From Straminergon stramineum (taxonomy: Eukaryota; Streptophyta; Bryopsida; Hypnales; Calliergonaceae): a stretch of 64,000 nucleotides of DNA. The stretch's first letter is position 1, and each line of letters starts with the position of its first letter. Shown here piece by piece: positions 50,047 to 62,583 of the stretch. The stretch spans positions 19,804,019 to 19,868,018 of the forward strand of contig OY987270.1 of the NCBI GenBank assembly GCA_963920665.1. The letters are read 5' to 3'. The notes below the pieces were generated by a model. It saw only the letters and a program-made list of their open reading frames with translations, was not told where the DNA came from and ran no database searches. A program made the position numbers and the translations under genes.

Positions 50047-50564
50047 TAGAAACTATCCTAAGAGTTTCACCAAGACAATTTTAAATGTAAAGACAATAGG
50101 GCCTTTTGAGTTTTGAGTTTTCGAAAAAAACATTGTAGTTTCTTTAGTTGTTTAGGATGTAATAAATAACATAGTGTAGGATGGACATATCCAAAATCAG
50201 GCCATTATTAACCCCCAAATACCCTAGGGGCTCATCCCTCCAAAATCACCTAGGAATGCAAATTCATTAGCAATAAGTAGTGAGTAGTGAGTAATGAGCA
50301 ATATTTGAATTTTTTGAAAAAAGATGGATAATATAATATCTACAACCATGGATTTTATGAAGTCAAATCATGGTTTGTTCAAGTGATTTTGGTTTGGCCC
50401 CCTACTCCCGTGGGAGAATGTAGTCAAAGATTTAGAAATTCAAGAACCATATATTAGATTTTACTTACAAGACAATATATAGGGTGTAGGGAAGGCTTAT
50501 TGGAATGATTATGTTGATGAATACCTAGTAATTAACTATGAGTGGAGCAAGGAAGTGTTCTTAA

Positions 50565-51385
50565 TTCTTAAATGCCCAAGCCCTTCTAAATGTGTTTTGA
50601 CTATGAAAAAAGAGCATAGGCTTATAGTTATCCCCAATGAAGTAAATTGTTTTTTTTTTCAAAATCTAATTGTATGGATGTTTAAAGAGCTTACTTATTA
50701 GTATGTAGACCAATTTTGAGTGAGAAATTTAATAGAAATTGTAAGATTATAACAAGAGAAATGGACATTTTTTATTTTGAGTATATTACCCTCTCCACAA
50801 TGTTTCAAAAATTTGCATATAAGAGTTTGGGGGGATTGGAGGTGACATGACCAACTAGAAATTGTCTTAGCACACTAAAATGCACTTCCAAAAACCTTAA
50901 GTTCAAATGAAGAGCTTTCAAACTCATTACACAATCTATCTTGCAATTGTTGAAATGCAATTTTTTCTTACAAGGAAAAATTGCAAATAAGTGAAATAAC
51001 TCCAAATCAACATTTGCATGTTTAAATTTTCATTGATGAAAATCATCAAAACACTTTACACTTTCTATTGGGACCATTTTCAAAGCAAATGGATAAGTAG
51101 AATTTTTTAGATCTCAAATCAAGTGAAATTGGGAAACTTTGTTCAAAGCCAAGAAATGAAGTATAATTAGCAAGCTTTGTTCTTCACTTATAATACATAT
51201 ATGCCTTTCAAGACCTCTCAAAAATCAAGTATTTACCTTTTTCAGTGACAAATAAAACTTTTCAATAATTAACCTTATAAACTGCTTATAAATTTTTGTA
51301 AATGGTCAAAGGAATTTGATTGCCTATACCAAAATGAGCTTGAAATTTAAAATCGATCATATATGGTGGGTTGGTCACTTAGGAG
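50565..51385 (+). mobile_element. TTAA element, family B (821 bp), copy 2
   Basis: TTAA at 50561-50564 and 51386-51389. Ends are TTCTTAAATGCCCAAGCC and GGTCACTTAGGAG. The conserved full length and the TTAA at both sides mark the insertion unit clearly. Confidence 0.8.
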
Positions 51386-51389
51386 TTAA

Positions 51390-53319
51390 CTAAGGGAAAG
51401 GTTGGTTGACACTCCAAAATCACAAATTAGAACATATTAGTTTCTACAATTTATCAGGAGATATTGAAGAAAGGCCATTTTTTGTACAAGCATTTAAATC
51501 GAAGGGAAGTAAAAACATGAATTGATTGAATAGTAGTTGAAAGATTTGAGAAAAAATAATGAAAACATTTTAGTGGAAAAATAATGATAATAATGGGATA
51601 AAAAATTTCAAGATCTAGTATTTGTTACACTGATGGAGGAGGGTGGCAAGCACAAAATTAGACTAGTTGAAGTGCCCTTCAAGTAAGACTACGGAATAAA
51701 AAGTTATTGAAAATGTATTTTCAATTGAAATAGAGAATGCATTGGAACAAGCAATTCACGAGTTGTTACAATCCGTATTAAAAGCACTCAAAATTGTTTC
51801 TTCAGGAAGACATTGCTTTAGCCCTTGTCATAGAATTATACGAGTTGAAATCAAAGAGCTCTTGACATTGTACTAAATTTTAGTAACCATTAAAGCCATT
51901 AGCCATCAAACCTTGTGACATAGTCAAACACATGTAAATGACATCCTTTGCTACTTTTGCATTGTCATCTCTAGCTTTTCATTTGAGATCCTATGTGCAT
52001 TTATCAAGAAAAAATAAAGAATTGATTAGGATGCAAATATAAAACCATTTACCAAAGTATTTAGCAATTATAAAAACATCAAACCAATTGACAACACCAA
52101 ACAAAAAAATTGAGTCCATGTTGCAACATACTTTCATAGGCTTAAAGATAAACCCAATTATCAAAACATATTAACAATTTGGGTGGTTATTATGGTGCTA
52201 AGATGCATTTTGGAGCAAATCAAGTAGTGCACTACATTTTTGCAAAATCAATTGGGTGTTTGCAAGAAACACTAGTCCTTTTTTATATCACACATAGCAT
52301 AACAAACTCGTGATCTCCTATAACTTTTGAAGCATGAACCTAATGAACTAGAATTTTTTTACTAGAAATGGATTTTTCCATTGTTATCATATCCATTATT
52401 TTTCAATTAAAAAAAATCCATTTAATATTTAAAAGTCTATTTTAGTAATTTGCCACACTTTGAGGTTTGGGATTTTTTTTAAATTACCAAGTACCCAAAT
52501 TAATGATCTAGTCTATAGCTAAAATTTTTGCGGTCTATTTCCACATTAGGCAAGTATGTCTCCCTAGTAGGGGCATCTAAAAATAAATTATTTTATGTCC
52601 TATATGTTTGTGGAAATAGGTCTCTATGATGCATACACTTCTTTATATTGAAGATGGTTTTGAGCTCATTTTGTTGGTGAAATCTAATTACTATCAAGTC
52701 CTCAAAAATGTCTAATTTTTAGGATTTTTAAAAATGTTTTTTTTATTAATTTCTAATAATTTAAATATCTTTTTTTTTCTTCAAAATTTTGTCACTCTAT
52801 TTCATGAATAACCTTTTTGTTGAGGAGGACCATAAACATTATTGTATGAATCCAATTCAACCTTAGAATCATGAAAACCATTGATCTATAATATTTCTTC
52901 ATGTGAAGAAGACCTCAATTTCAAGAAAGAAGATGATACGCATCTATTTAGAATCTAGAATGGATTGATAGATCCTAAATTTTTAAAATAAATTAATTTA
53001 CGTATTTTCTCAATGGCATCTTTTTTGCTCATGAGGATCTTGATATTTTTTAAATAAGTTGACCAATGTTTGACTATCCATCAAAGGTAGACTTCAAGGC
53101 CTTTGGTGCAAAATAGAGGTTGTTAAAGGCCTTGAAGAAAAGGTCAGTCACTTATAAGAATTTGAAGAACAAACAATGACAATAGAATTCTTAATTTGAT
53201 TTTTTCTAAATCATTCCAATTAGACAGACAATAGCAAAATTCAAATCCACACTCAAGGGCCTTTGGAATACTAAGAAGACCCCTCAGCAACCAAGTAAAG
53301 TTTTGAAGACAATGATTAA
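51390..53319. other. AT-rich intergenic DNA
   Basis: No gene recognised. GGGTGTTTGCAAGAAACACT at about 52,253 resembles the end of the element at 62584, without a clear partner. Confidence 0.45.
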
Positions 53320-53340
53320 CCTCTAAAGATATGTAGTGTT

Positions 53341-53554
53341 CACTATAAGAAACCCATGTTTTTTATGACATGTCACAATTTTTTGTGACACATTTTTTGG
53401 ATGTCCATTAAAATAACTTGTATTGTTATGTCAATAATAATGTCCAATGTAACATTCAATGGACATAACAACACAAGTTATTTTATTGGACGTCGAAAAA
53501 ATTGCGTCACAAAAAATTGTGACATGTCATAAAAAACATGGGTTTCTTATAGTG
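53341..53554. mobile_element. CACTA-type foldback MITE, 214 bp
   Basis: Ends CACTATAAGAAACCCATG and CATGGGTTTCTTATAGTG. Arms of about 107 bp are nearly perfect inverted repeats. Flanks GTT and TTT fit a 3-bp target duplication with one change. Family F copy 1 shows the uninterrupted site near 36,061. Confidence 0.85.
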
Positions 53555-53912
53555 TTTTTTAGGCCTAAAATTACTTCAAATACTAATATCTAAAGGAACT
53601 CTAAAATCTTCATCTATATTTAACCATTAGCAAATTTAACCGTAGGGCCCATTAATAAACTTATAAAACTACACCCTTCTAAAATTTTAGATTAAGAAAC
53701 TTTACTAATTGCAAGATCATGATGTTTGAATTTTTTTTAAAAGTATTTTCAATTCTTTCCAAATAGTTAAGTTTCAAAAATATGGATTTTCTACAAATTC
53801 TATCCCTCCATAGTATGTTGAAAAATAAGTTGGAATTTTTTTTAAATTCAATTTTTTTTATTCATGCTTAGAAAATATACTACGTAGTTTCAATTGAAAG
53901 AGGTAAAGTATG

Positions 53913-55108
53913 CACTATAAGAAAATTGCATTTTTGGTGTTGTTTCCAAAAAAAGTAATATATTTTCTAGAGCACCCTACGTTGGATGATAAACATCCAT
54001 AAGAATGTGAATTTGGTTTGATGTTGAGGAAAACGTAAGTAGCTAAGTTGGAAAACAAGTAGATGTCACTCTAGATGGACATGTTTCTAGTGATGTTAGT
54101 AAAAACATGGTCATGTTTTCTTGTGACATCCTCCAAAACATAGATTGGCACATCAATAAGTAGCTCCATTTTGACATTTGGTCAGTTAGTAAAATTACTA
54201 TAGTCTATGATAAAACTTTGATCATACATGAAATTTTTTAGAAAAGGGCAGCCATGTGGCATGCTTTGTGAAAAAAGGAAAATAGATGGATGTGCATCAT
54301 AGATGAAAAGAGCTAGTCTTTACAACAGTGGGATGGTAGGAAGTGAAACAATCCATATGGGATTTGGAAAACAAGAATTGTGTTTCATATAAGATGTCTT
54401 CAAAAACATCCAAATGTGTGAAATAACATTTAGACGTCTAAAACAACATTGACATGTATAGTCATCAAGTTCCCATATTTTCATTATCCTATATCTTTTG
54501 TCTCACCAGGGATGGAGAATGGATACAAATATGACCCTTTTACCCCTCATTCTCACTAACTTTCAAAGCACTAATTTATTCATTTTACCATCAAAAAATC
54601 TCTTGATGGTAGATGTTAAGTTTTCTATAAAAAAATTTTAATTCAATAATTATTATTTTTTTAAATAATTAATTTTTTGTTGATCTTGCCTTATGAATAG
54701 TGTGTACCAGTTGATGTCTTCCAAAATGTCTAGTTTGACATCTCAAAAAGTAGCACCAAAATTTTTAACAACATAAAAGTTTGTTGACAAGGCATGCCAC
54801 ATTACTTTTCCTGCCACCATGTCAGATGCCATGTCAGAGATGAGTTGGATGAAAAAACAAACTACATGACTCTCGTTGCCCATGTGGCGCTTATGTGGCA
54901 TCCACATGGCACATTTGGAGAAGCTTGAAAGACCATGTTACTTGTAATGTTAGAAAAAATCAAGCTCGAAACGGATGTTTTTTCCATGTTTTTGGCTTGT
55001 TAGCTATAACAAATTTCAAGTGACATCACAATTGATTACTTCCATGTCAAATTCAATGTCCCATTAAGTTTTCAATGATGTCCAAAAAAACTTGGGTTTC
55101 TTACAGTG
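53913..55108. mobile_element. Non-autonomous CACTA element, 1,196 bp
   Basis: Ends CACTATAAGAAA and TTTCTTACAGTG, flanked by a perfect 3-bp duplication ATG. The homologous site in family F copy 1 (AGAGAATGATTTC, about 36,430) is uninterrupted. No transposase frame. Confidence 0.85.
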
Positions 55109-55310
55109 ATGATTAAAAATGCTAAATCGTTAGGAATTTTGTTATAGAATTGAAATTTTTTTATTTCCAATGGTTGACTAGTTGTAACATTATTATAAAC
55201 AACCTACAACCTAATTTTTTATTTTTTTTTCCAGAAAATTGAAAATGGAGTTTAAAATAAGACTTAAAAGTTTATTTGAGAGTAGAGATTTCATAATTTT
55301 TTCATTCTTC

Positions 55311-58300
55311 TTTTTGATAAAAGTGAAGGAGCCCTACTCTGAGTTTAGAATGGAAAGTGCTCATAAAGGATTTGTATGTTCATCCATTGAAGAGGATCTC
55401 ACAATTTTTGATTGCTTGAAAATCAAAGCTATAAATGCCATGGTTCACCAAGGATACACATCTACGGACTCTAGTGAAAACCAAAGGATGCAATGCCACA
55501 ATAGAAGAGTAGGGTTGTTGCAAGAAACACCTATCATTTTTGGTTCAAAATGGCCTATATTAGTGAGTTTCGTGACTTTCAGAATAAATAATTTTTAAAT
55601 GAAAAAAAATTTATATGGATAATTTGTATGGATAATTTGTAAAGAATTGAAAATATTAATCCTCTAAAAATCCAAACCTAAAAAAATTCATCTCTAAAAG
55701 TTATGTACAAAAAAAACATGATGAAAAATACTAAGTAAATGGACACTTTGATGTTTGATTTTTAGAAAATTCTAAACAATTATAAAAAATGCTATTATTC
55801 TTGACTTGAAGATGCTCCTTCTCAACCATTTTCATCTTTAGGGAAAATAATTGTGTTCTTTACACTTGCGCAAAAGTAGTACACTTTGAATACATGTAAA
55901 AGGTGGACAATTTCTTATTTTTAGAAAATCTCTTTGTAGGCTTGTGTAACTTTATTAGAAGTCCTTATATCCCAATTTTGAGCTTCAAATTCATATTTTT
56001 GGATCAGAAATAGTACTTCCTAACTTCCCCCCCAAATGGCTAAGGTAGACATCCAATCAGGGTATATTTAAAAATCATAAAATCATTTTTTTTCAAGGCA
56101 AAAAAATATTCAATGTCTACAACTATGAACTATCACATGCAACTTCTTTTCAAATTTCATATAAAAGTAATAAAATTGACATACGAAGCAAAAGTTATGA
56201 GCTTTAAACCACATGTCTAAGGCCAAGGGGACAAAAAATATAACAAGTCTTTCTTGCAATCACCAATGTAGGATATAGATGTACAAAGTGGCCACAAACA
56301 AGGTGCCAAAATTTTGGAAAATTGGAAAGTTAGATGAAAATTTTATGGCATCTCTGGATTGATAGGTGTAGTAAATGATATGCGAATTAGGATATTAGTC
56401 CCCAGAGAATTCTCATTTCCACTTGGATTTCCACTTTACACATAGGGATGGCTATTAGAAATGATTTTCACTCTATTGTTAAAGATAAGGATACTTTAGC
56501 TAGCATAGAATTGCTTTTCGTTGTGGAATGGACTCCATTGTTTTGTACCTCTAGCAATGGGACTTGGCACTTCACTGTGCCTCTCATTTTGCTTTGATTT
56601 CTATGTTGTGTTCTTTTTAATTTGAAGGGGACTTTTGCCCCCTCCCAAGTCCCAACCTCTCATGGCTTTGAACAGAATAGATGAAAATTTTATGAGTTCT
56701 AAATTCACTACTTGCCTAATCACTTTCACAACTTAATTAATTATTTAGCATGAAATGCCAACCCTGCTAGCCGAGTACGATATCTAGATTCTTGTGTTAC
56801 TTTTTAGTCCAAATGTCGGTGTTGCATTTTAGGCCGTGTTGATTGTGGGTGACTTCAAAAGTCAAAAGTGTGGCGTACTGGCATTCGAGTGCCCAGAGCT
56901 CTCTAAACTAGGACTGTGTTAGTATAGATTTGACTATTTGAGGTTTCCACATAGCTACTGAAAGCTGCCATTTTCACGAATATGAGCTGTTTCTGTGGTT
57001 TGCTAAGTCTCTAATAACTACGCGTACTGAATTCAGTCCCCGCTCTGCATCAAGCTTCGCTTTGCATGGACTTGCAGAGGATCAGGATGATCACAGCTTT
57101 TCATCTTCATTACCTACACTACAGCACCGACCGTCAGTAGTACTCTAACTAGAAATTCTCTCTAGCCTCACAACTGGGCTTGAGAAGAACAAATGGATCA
57201 GTCTGGCTGTGGTTTCCAACCCACGGGTTCGAGTTCGATATACCGGCTGAACACAAGTGGGAGCAAGTGCTGACAATGACATGGTTTTCACGACATTATT
57301 TTACAGCGGCATTGTAATAATAATGTCGTTTCAACTGTCTGCAGCTTACAACGGCATGGATCAAGATTATATATGACAACGTTGCCTCGGCATAATGTCG
57401 CAGCGACCATTCAATTCTAAGTGTTGTTCGAAGTTTCTCTCCCCACTTGTGATAGCTTGGGATTCTCTAATATTCTCCGTGTCAGAAGGATGTGGGTCCT
57501 AAAAAACTTGGGAAGTTGCCATGGTACCTTGGAGGCCCTCCGGCTTAAGCCCATTTCTAGTGAAAAACAGACTCTTTTTGAGATCAGTGAGAATTCTGAG
57601 TTTGCGTGCCACCCCTACTTGTAGAGTACTTTGTAGCTAGGTAAAGCCCATTCCCACTGCTGCAACTTTGAAGGGTTGGAGCAGAGCTTAAGCCTGTAGT
57701 TGGATAGCTTTGAGAGGGAAGAATTTAATCTCTAGAGGCAAAGTAGGGTTTCTCAGAGACCAGCGTCGACATAATTTGAATCACAAACATCTATCCGGGT
57801 TCTGGAAAATGTACACATTGTGTGCAAGCTCTTACGATTAGCGTGGGACATGTTCGCAAAGTTTTACATTCAAAGTTTACGTTCACTAGGAGTATCTCGT
57901 GTTCCCGGTTTGCCATTCTGGGCTAACATTGTTATCAAAATTGAAAATTTTCATTGTCCACTTGTCCTAGATTCACCCCTACCCAGTGCAAAATCATCTG
58001 GAAAATTACCGATGTTCTCGTAAGAGAAAAAAGGACAACGTCATTAGAACTTGAACCATTGAACAGGAGAGTCAATATGAGCTAACAGGAAACTGTGGAG
58101 TCAGGCGTTCTTCGTCAAGAAGTGAGGCTTGACACCGACCAATAGTACTCCTGGATCTAGTTGCTACCTGGACATGTCTGGAACAAGAGTACTCTTGAAC
58201 CCAATTGAGGTCTGGACTCGCTGGATCGAAACAAGAAACAGCTCAAACTACTGTAATTCTAATCCTAGCAACTACTCAATGACTCAACACTAGTAAACAC

Positions 58301-59691
58301 CGACGAACTAACGCCAAAATGGAAGTGACTGCTGTACCTATCACCAACACAACCACTACAGTACGTAGTGCCCAGCGATGGGCGGAGAAAGAAGCTCAGT
58401 TATTAGTGCAACCCCTTTTAAGTACAGTACTGTAGTTTCTTTCGTCGTCCGAGCTAGCTAAGCTGAGCTAGCTTGCTTCCCGCCCCCACCCAGCGTGTTT
58501 TTTTGGGAACAGTACCTGCCGCAAGCCTAGTTCCGAAGAAAAAGAGCTCTAAAGAGCCGGCAAAGTTTCCTGTGGGAGTTGCTCCAGTGATGACTGGTGC
58601 CCATGCGATCACACATGGCACATAGCTACTCTTCCGGCGCTCTTGGCTGGTGGATGCTTCCGGTGATGAACAACATCCACTGGAGCCTCATCCGCTACCC
58701 ACAATCACGCAATTCTTTCGCCCGGTTTTCATCTGGATTTCCGCTCTTGTCGTTTGCTTTCTGTCGCGGCTGCAGCTATTATTGAATTCAATTTGGAGCT
58801 CCGCCAGGCACGGACAACTTTCAAGTAGGAAGTTAACTAAAGGAATGTCAACAACCTACCGTATGTGAGGGTCGAGGAACAGTCGAAATTGAATTTCCAC
58901 GTCACTTTGATCCAATCCCAAGCTGTCATGTGCCGTGTGCCACTTTTGACCGAAACTACCGAATCTGATCCTCACGGAGGGTGACGTTCTCATCCCCCCT
59001 GATGAGCTCCTTTCTTGGCTTTCCTTTTCGATCCTTGCTTTGCCATCCGGCCTCTCAGACGGGCTTGCATGATAACTTGCACTCATTACTACTTTGATAA
59101 CTTGCACTCAGTACTACTTGCAGCTTTCGACCGTTTTGTGTGCGCTAGTATCGCTCGCTTTCTACCGTATTGGAACCGCCATGGACGTCGTGAACTGATC
59201 GCTTTCTAAATTTAGATGCTGGAGCTGCCATCATGTATTCTGGAAGAGTGCATAACGGAATCCCATTTTCAGTCCCTGTTTACACTCCGCTCATCATCAG
59301 CTTTTTGGATTGGTTGAGCTTTGATGTTGCTGGAGAGTGCTCGAGTTGACTTTATGCTCGTGAAATGAAATCATGGTACACTGGCCCTATGTTCGGGAGA
59401 ACCGGCGGCTAGATCAAAGTGAGGATATGAGGATATGAAATACTGGAAAGAAATTCAATTGCAATTTGAAAACATCGACAAAAAAAAATACACCAAAAAA
59501 ATCTAAATAATAACCCCTATTTTGAGTAAAAAATAGAGAAAATAAATGGACTTTGTACTTGAAAAATAGGTTCAAATTGGGAACGTAAGGAAAATAGCTA
59601 TTAAAACTAAAAGAAACTCCCAAATACTATGGATTGGTCTCTGTGATTGTTCCAAATCATAAAAAAAAATTATAAAAATAAAGATACATTA
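55311..59691. other. Mixed repeat DNA and a GC-richer island (about 56,800-59,400)
   Basis: 55509-56259 may be a diverged element with ends like those at 62584-63310 (TTGCAAGAAACAC / CTTTCTTGCAATCACC). From about 56,800 to 59,400 the DNA is GC-richer, lacks the repeat families, and has open frames on both strands (58650-58868 plus, 58856-59107 minus) with no recognised domain. It may be low-copy DNA, a decayed gene, or an unrecognised lineage-specific gene. Confidence 0.35.
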
Positions 59692-60909
59692 CACTAGAAG
59701 AAAATCATGTCCGCTACAACCGACTGCCTTGCAACTACTGTCCTATGCAACTGCCCTACAACTACAATCCTCTATATTTGCACCAACTTTGACATAGTGA
59801 AACTATAGTTGCAAAATAGTCGCAAAGTAGTCGCACAATGTAGTTATAGTTACAAGAATGTAACAGAAGAATTGATGTGAGGTATTTTACATCCAATATT
59901 CATCAAAATTGTCGACGTGGACAATTTTACATTTTGTAGAGTCCTATGTGTCTATCTACAATTACTTATGATCTAAATTTGATATCAATTCAATTAGAAA
60001 GCAACTCAAGTGCAACTCGAGTGCAACTAGATTGCAACTAGAAAGCAATTAGACTACAAATAGACTACAACTACAATTCGACTAAAGTTTGTCTAAAAAA
60101 TGACTAGACTTCAACTACAAAACAACTAGCATGCAACTACAAACCAAGTAAACTGCAACTAGAAAACAACTAGCTTGCAACTAGAAAACAATTAAAATGC
60201 AACTACTACTAAGTCTTTTATTAATTGTCCCATATCAATTGTTAAGAATACAATTAAGTTACACATATAAGAATTGTAAGTTATAGCAATCTTGTGTAAT
60301 GAATTTTGATTATGAAATTCTAATATTTCTACATGTTGTAGATTTTTACACTTTGTAGATATCTACAAATTGTAGAAATCTATAAATTGTAGATTTCTAC
60401 GATTTGTAGATCTCTACAACTTATAGATTTCTACAATTTGTAGATTTCTATAATCTACAAATATTTAAAAATTTAAGAAATTTTTGGATTTGACAATGTA
60501 AAAAAAAGATAGATATGAAATTCTAAATCTACATATCTATGAATTATAGACAAGTTGTACATTAGTTGGAAACTAGTTGCAGACTAGTTGTATACCAGTC
60601 ACAAACTAGTTGCAGACTAGTTGCACACCAATCGCAGACTAGTTGCATACTAGTTGTACGTCAGTTGTAATCTAGTCGCATATAAATAACTTCCACATCA
60701 GCAACCATGTCACAGGAGTTCATCAACGAACTTCCAAGTAGGTTGTCGGATGAGAAACAACCTTGGAAATTTTTCCAACTGCTTTGCAACTAGTGCAACT
60801 TGTCCACTGCAACTGCGGGCTCTTTTTTGTCACCTAGTTGCAAATGTCTCATGCAACTACAAAACTAGTTGCAAACTGTAGTCGCAAAACCTCTTGTTTT
60901 CTTCTAGTG
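59692..60909. mobile_element. Non-autonomous CACTA element with subterminal repeat arrays, 1,218 bp
   Basis: Ends CACTAGAAGAAAA and TTTTCTTCTAGTG, flanked by a perfect 3-bp duplication TTA. The left part carries many GCAACTA units (about 59,712-60,215). The right part carries mainly the reverse complement TAGTTGC (about 60,555-60,880). The centre (60,331-60,470) is an array of palindromic GTAGATTTCTACAA-type units. Such subterminal arrays bind transposase in known CACTA elements; that role is inferred here. Confidence 0.85.
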
Positions 60910-62583
60910 TTACATAGTCCTAATAGTGCATGTGATACCGCCACTTACCAAAGTCTCAATATTTTGAATTAGTAATTGCTAAAGTAATTGTAATAATTGT
61001 ATTGTAACAGTTTTTGAAGAAGAATTCTTTTTGGTGACACTCATTTTCTAGGTGATGCTAATTCTACCCAACCACCTGAAAACTCAATGTAATTGTAGGA
61101 GATTCCCTTAAATGTTTGCCCCTTCCACAAAACTAGCCCCTAGATTGTAGTTGTATAGTTATTTTGATGGAGTGGGTGAAGGTTTTTCTCTCACTCACAA
61201 GTGAAGTAATCAATCAAAGTTAGTAAATAGTAATCCAAGACACATGCCCAAGTGTCCAACAAGGTAAACACCCACAAATTGACTAGAATTGCGTTGTACC
61301 TAATTAAAGCTCTAGTTCAAAGATGTTAACGCTATGTACATCTCCAAAATGGCAAAATCAATATGTACTAATTTCTTGACTAATTCATGCAAAAATGGTT
61401 TTAGAACATCTACCAAAAAAACTTTGACCTTCTCTCTTTGCATATAGTATCCAAATGATGTGTTTTTTAGTGTATTGAAATCTCTTACTACTTACACTAG
61501 TAGAAAAATATAGGTTTCTATTATTGTTCTCAATAAAAAAACATAGAAATTTCACTAGCTTAATAATATAATTGAACTATATGCAAGAAAAAGAGTAGTG
61601 TTTTTGGATGTCCCTACTTTAGTATGAACTATGAAGCATCCCTAACATTAAACTTTGGATTTCTTGGTCAAGTTATAAATCAAGCTACAAAAATAAGCCC
61701 AGTCCTCCTGTCTCTCCTTCTATATGCATGTTACATGGCTTATAAGTGAATGTGAGTTACATGACAAGAACTTTTGATTCTATCACTTGATGAGTAACAA
61801 ATAAATATTAAATAACAAGCGTGGATGTAAATGAGGATTGAGAATCCTAATATTTTAGAAATTTTATGGAGCTTTGCTAAAAATTATCATTCATAATTTG
61901 TATTCTACCATATTTTCAAGTGCCTCCTTTAGTAATGGCTCTATTCATGCTATAATTAAATATTCTAGCAAATTTACTAGATTTTCATCTTCTAACTTCA
62001 ATCAATTTTTATTTGTTATTCCATTTTTCATTGTTTCCCAATACACTAATTGTCGATTCTCCCTCAATTTTAGAGGACCCAATTGATAGTATTCCATTTG
62101 AGTATTAAATTTTGGTTTTCATTAGCAAAAAGAACATATATTATTTAGCTATTTTTTTTATTACAAATATTTTTTACTCATGTATGTTTGTACTTTAGTT
62201 GTTTAATTTTTTGGTCAATTTCAAAGATCTCATCTACCTATTACATGATTCTTATCTTTTACTTGGCAACCAATATTTGTAGTATATTGAAGAAAGTGCA
62301 TCTGAAAATTATCCAATAAAATTAAAGTTTGTTGGATTGTCACATGTGGTCTTACCACCTAATAACATCTAAAATTGAATAAAATATCATCAAATTCATT
62401 CATGATAATAAAAAAATAAAAAAATAAAATTCTATTCATCAATTTCTAGTTTCTAATATTAAAAACTTAATCACTAAAGATTCTTGGCCAATTCATGTTT
62501 GACCTTGGTAATTTTGTCTAAATATCTCTCTCCTTCAATAAGCACTATTATTAAACATGTAACTACAAATAAATTTTCTTTGT
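60910..62583. other. AT-rich intergenic DNA
   Basis: No gene seen. CACTAGTAGAAAAATA at about 61,495 resembles a CACTA end but has no partner in the window. Confidence 0.45.

Larger units (their letters stand above)
53320..55310 (-). mobile_element. Family F copy 2, carrying two CACTA insertions
   Basis: Starts CCTCTAAAG after TTAA (53316-53319). Similarity to copy 1 (36044 on) resumes after each nested CACTA element: first at TTTTTAGGCC, then at ATTAAAAATGCTAAATCG. It breaks off near 55,310. The 119-codon open frame at 55239-55598 straddles this break and is not a gene. Confidence 0.6.

Noticed and set aside
55239..55598. 119-codon open frame
   Set aside because: It runs from a family F repeat copy across its breakpoint into unrelated DNA. 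The related copies lack it and no domain is seen.
57190..57245. tRNA gene or tRNA-derived SINE head
   Set aside because: GGTTCGAGTTC resembles a pol III B box, but the A box is poor, the anticodon arm does not fold properly and no acceptor stem pairs.
59712..60880. CRISPR-like array of short repeats
   Set aside because: GCAACTA units are too short and unevenly spaced, lie in opposed orientation inside a CACTA element, and the genome is a plant's.
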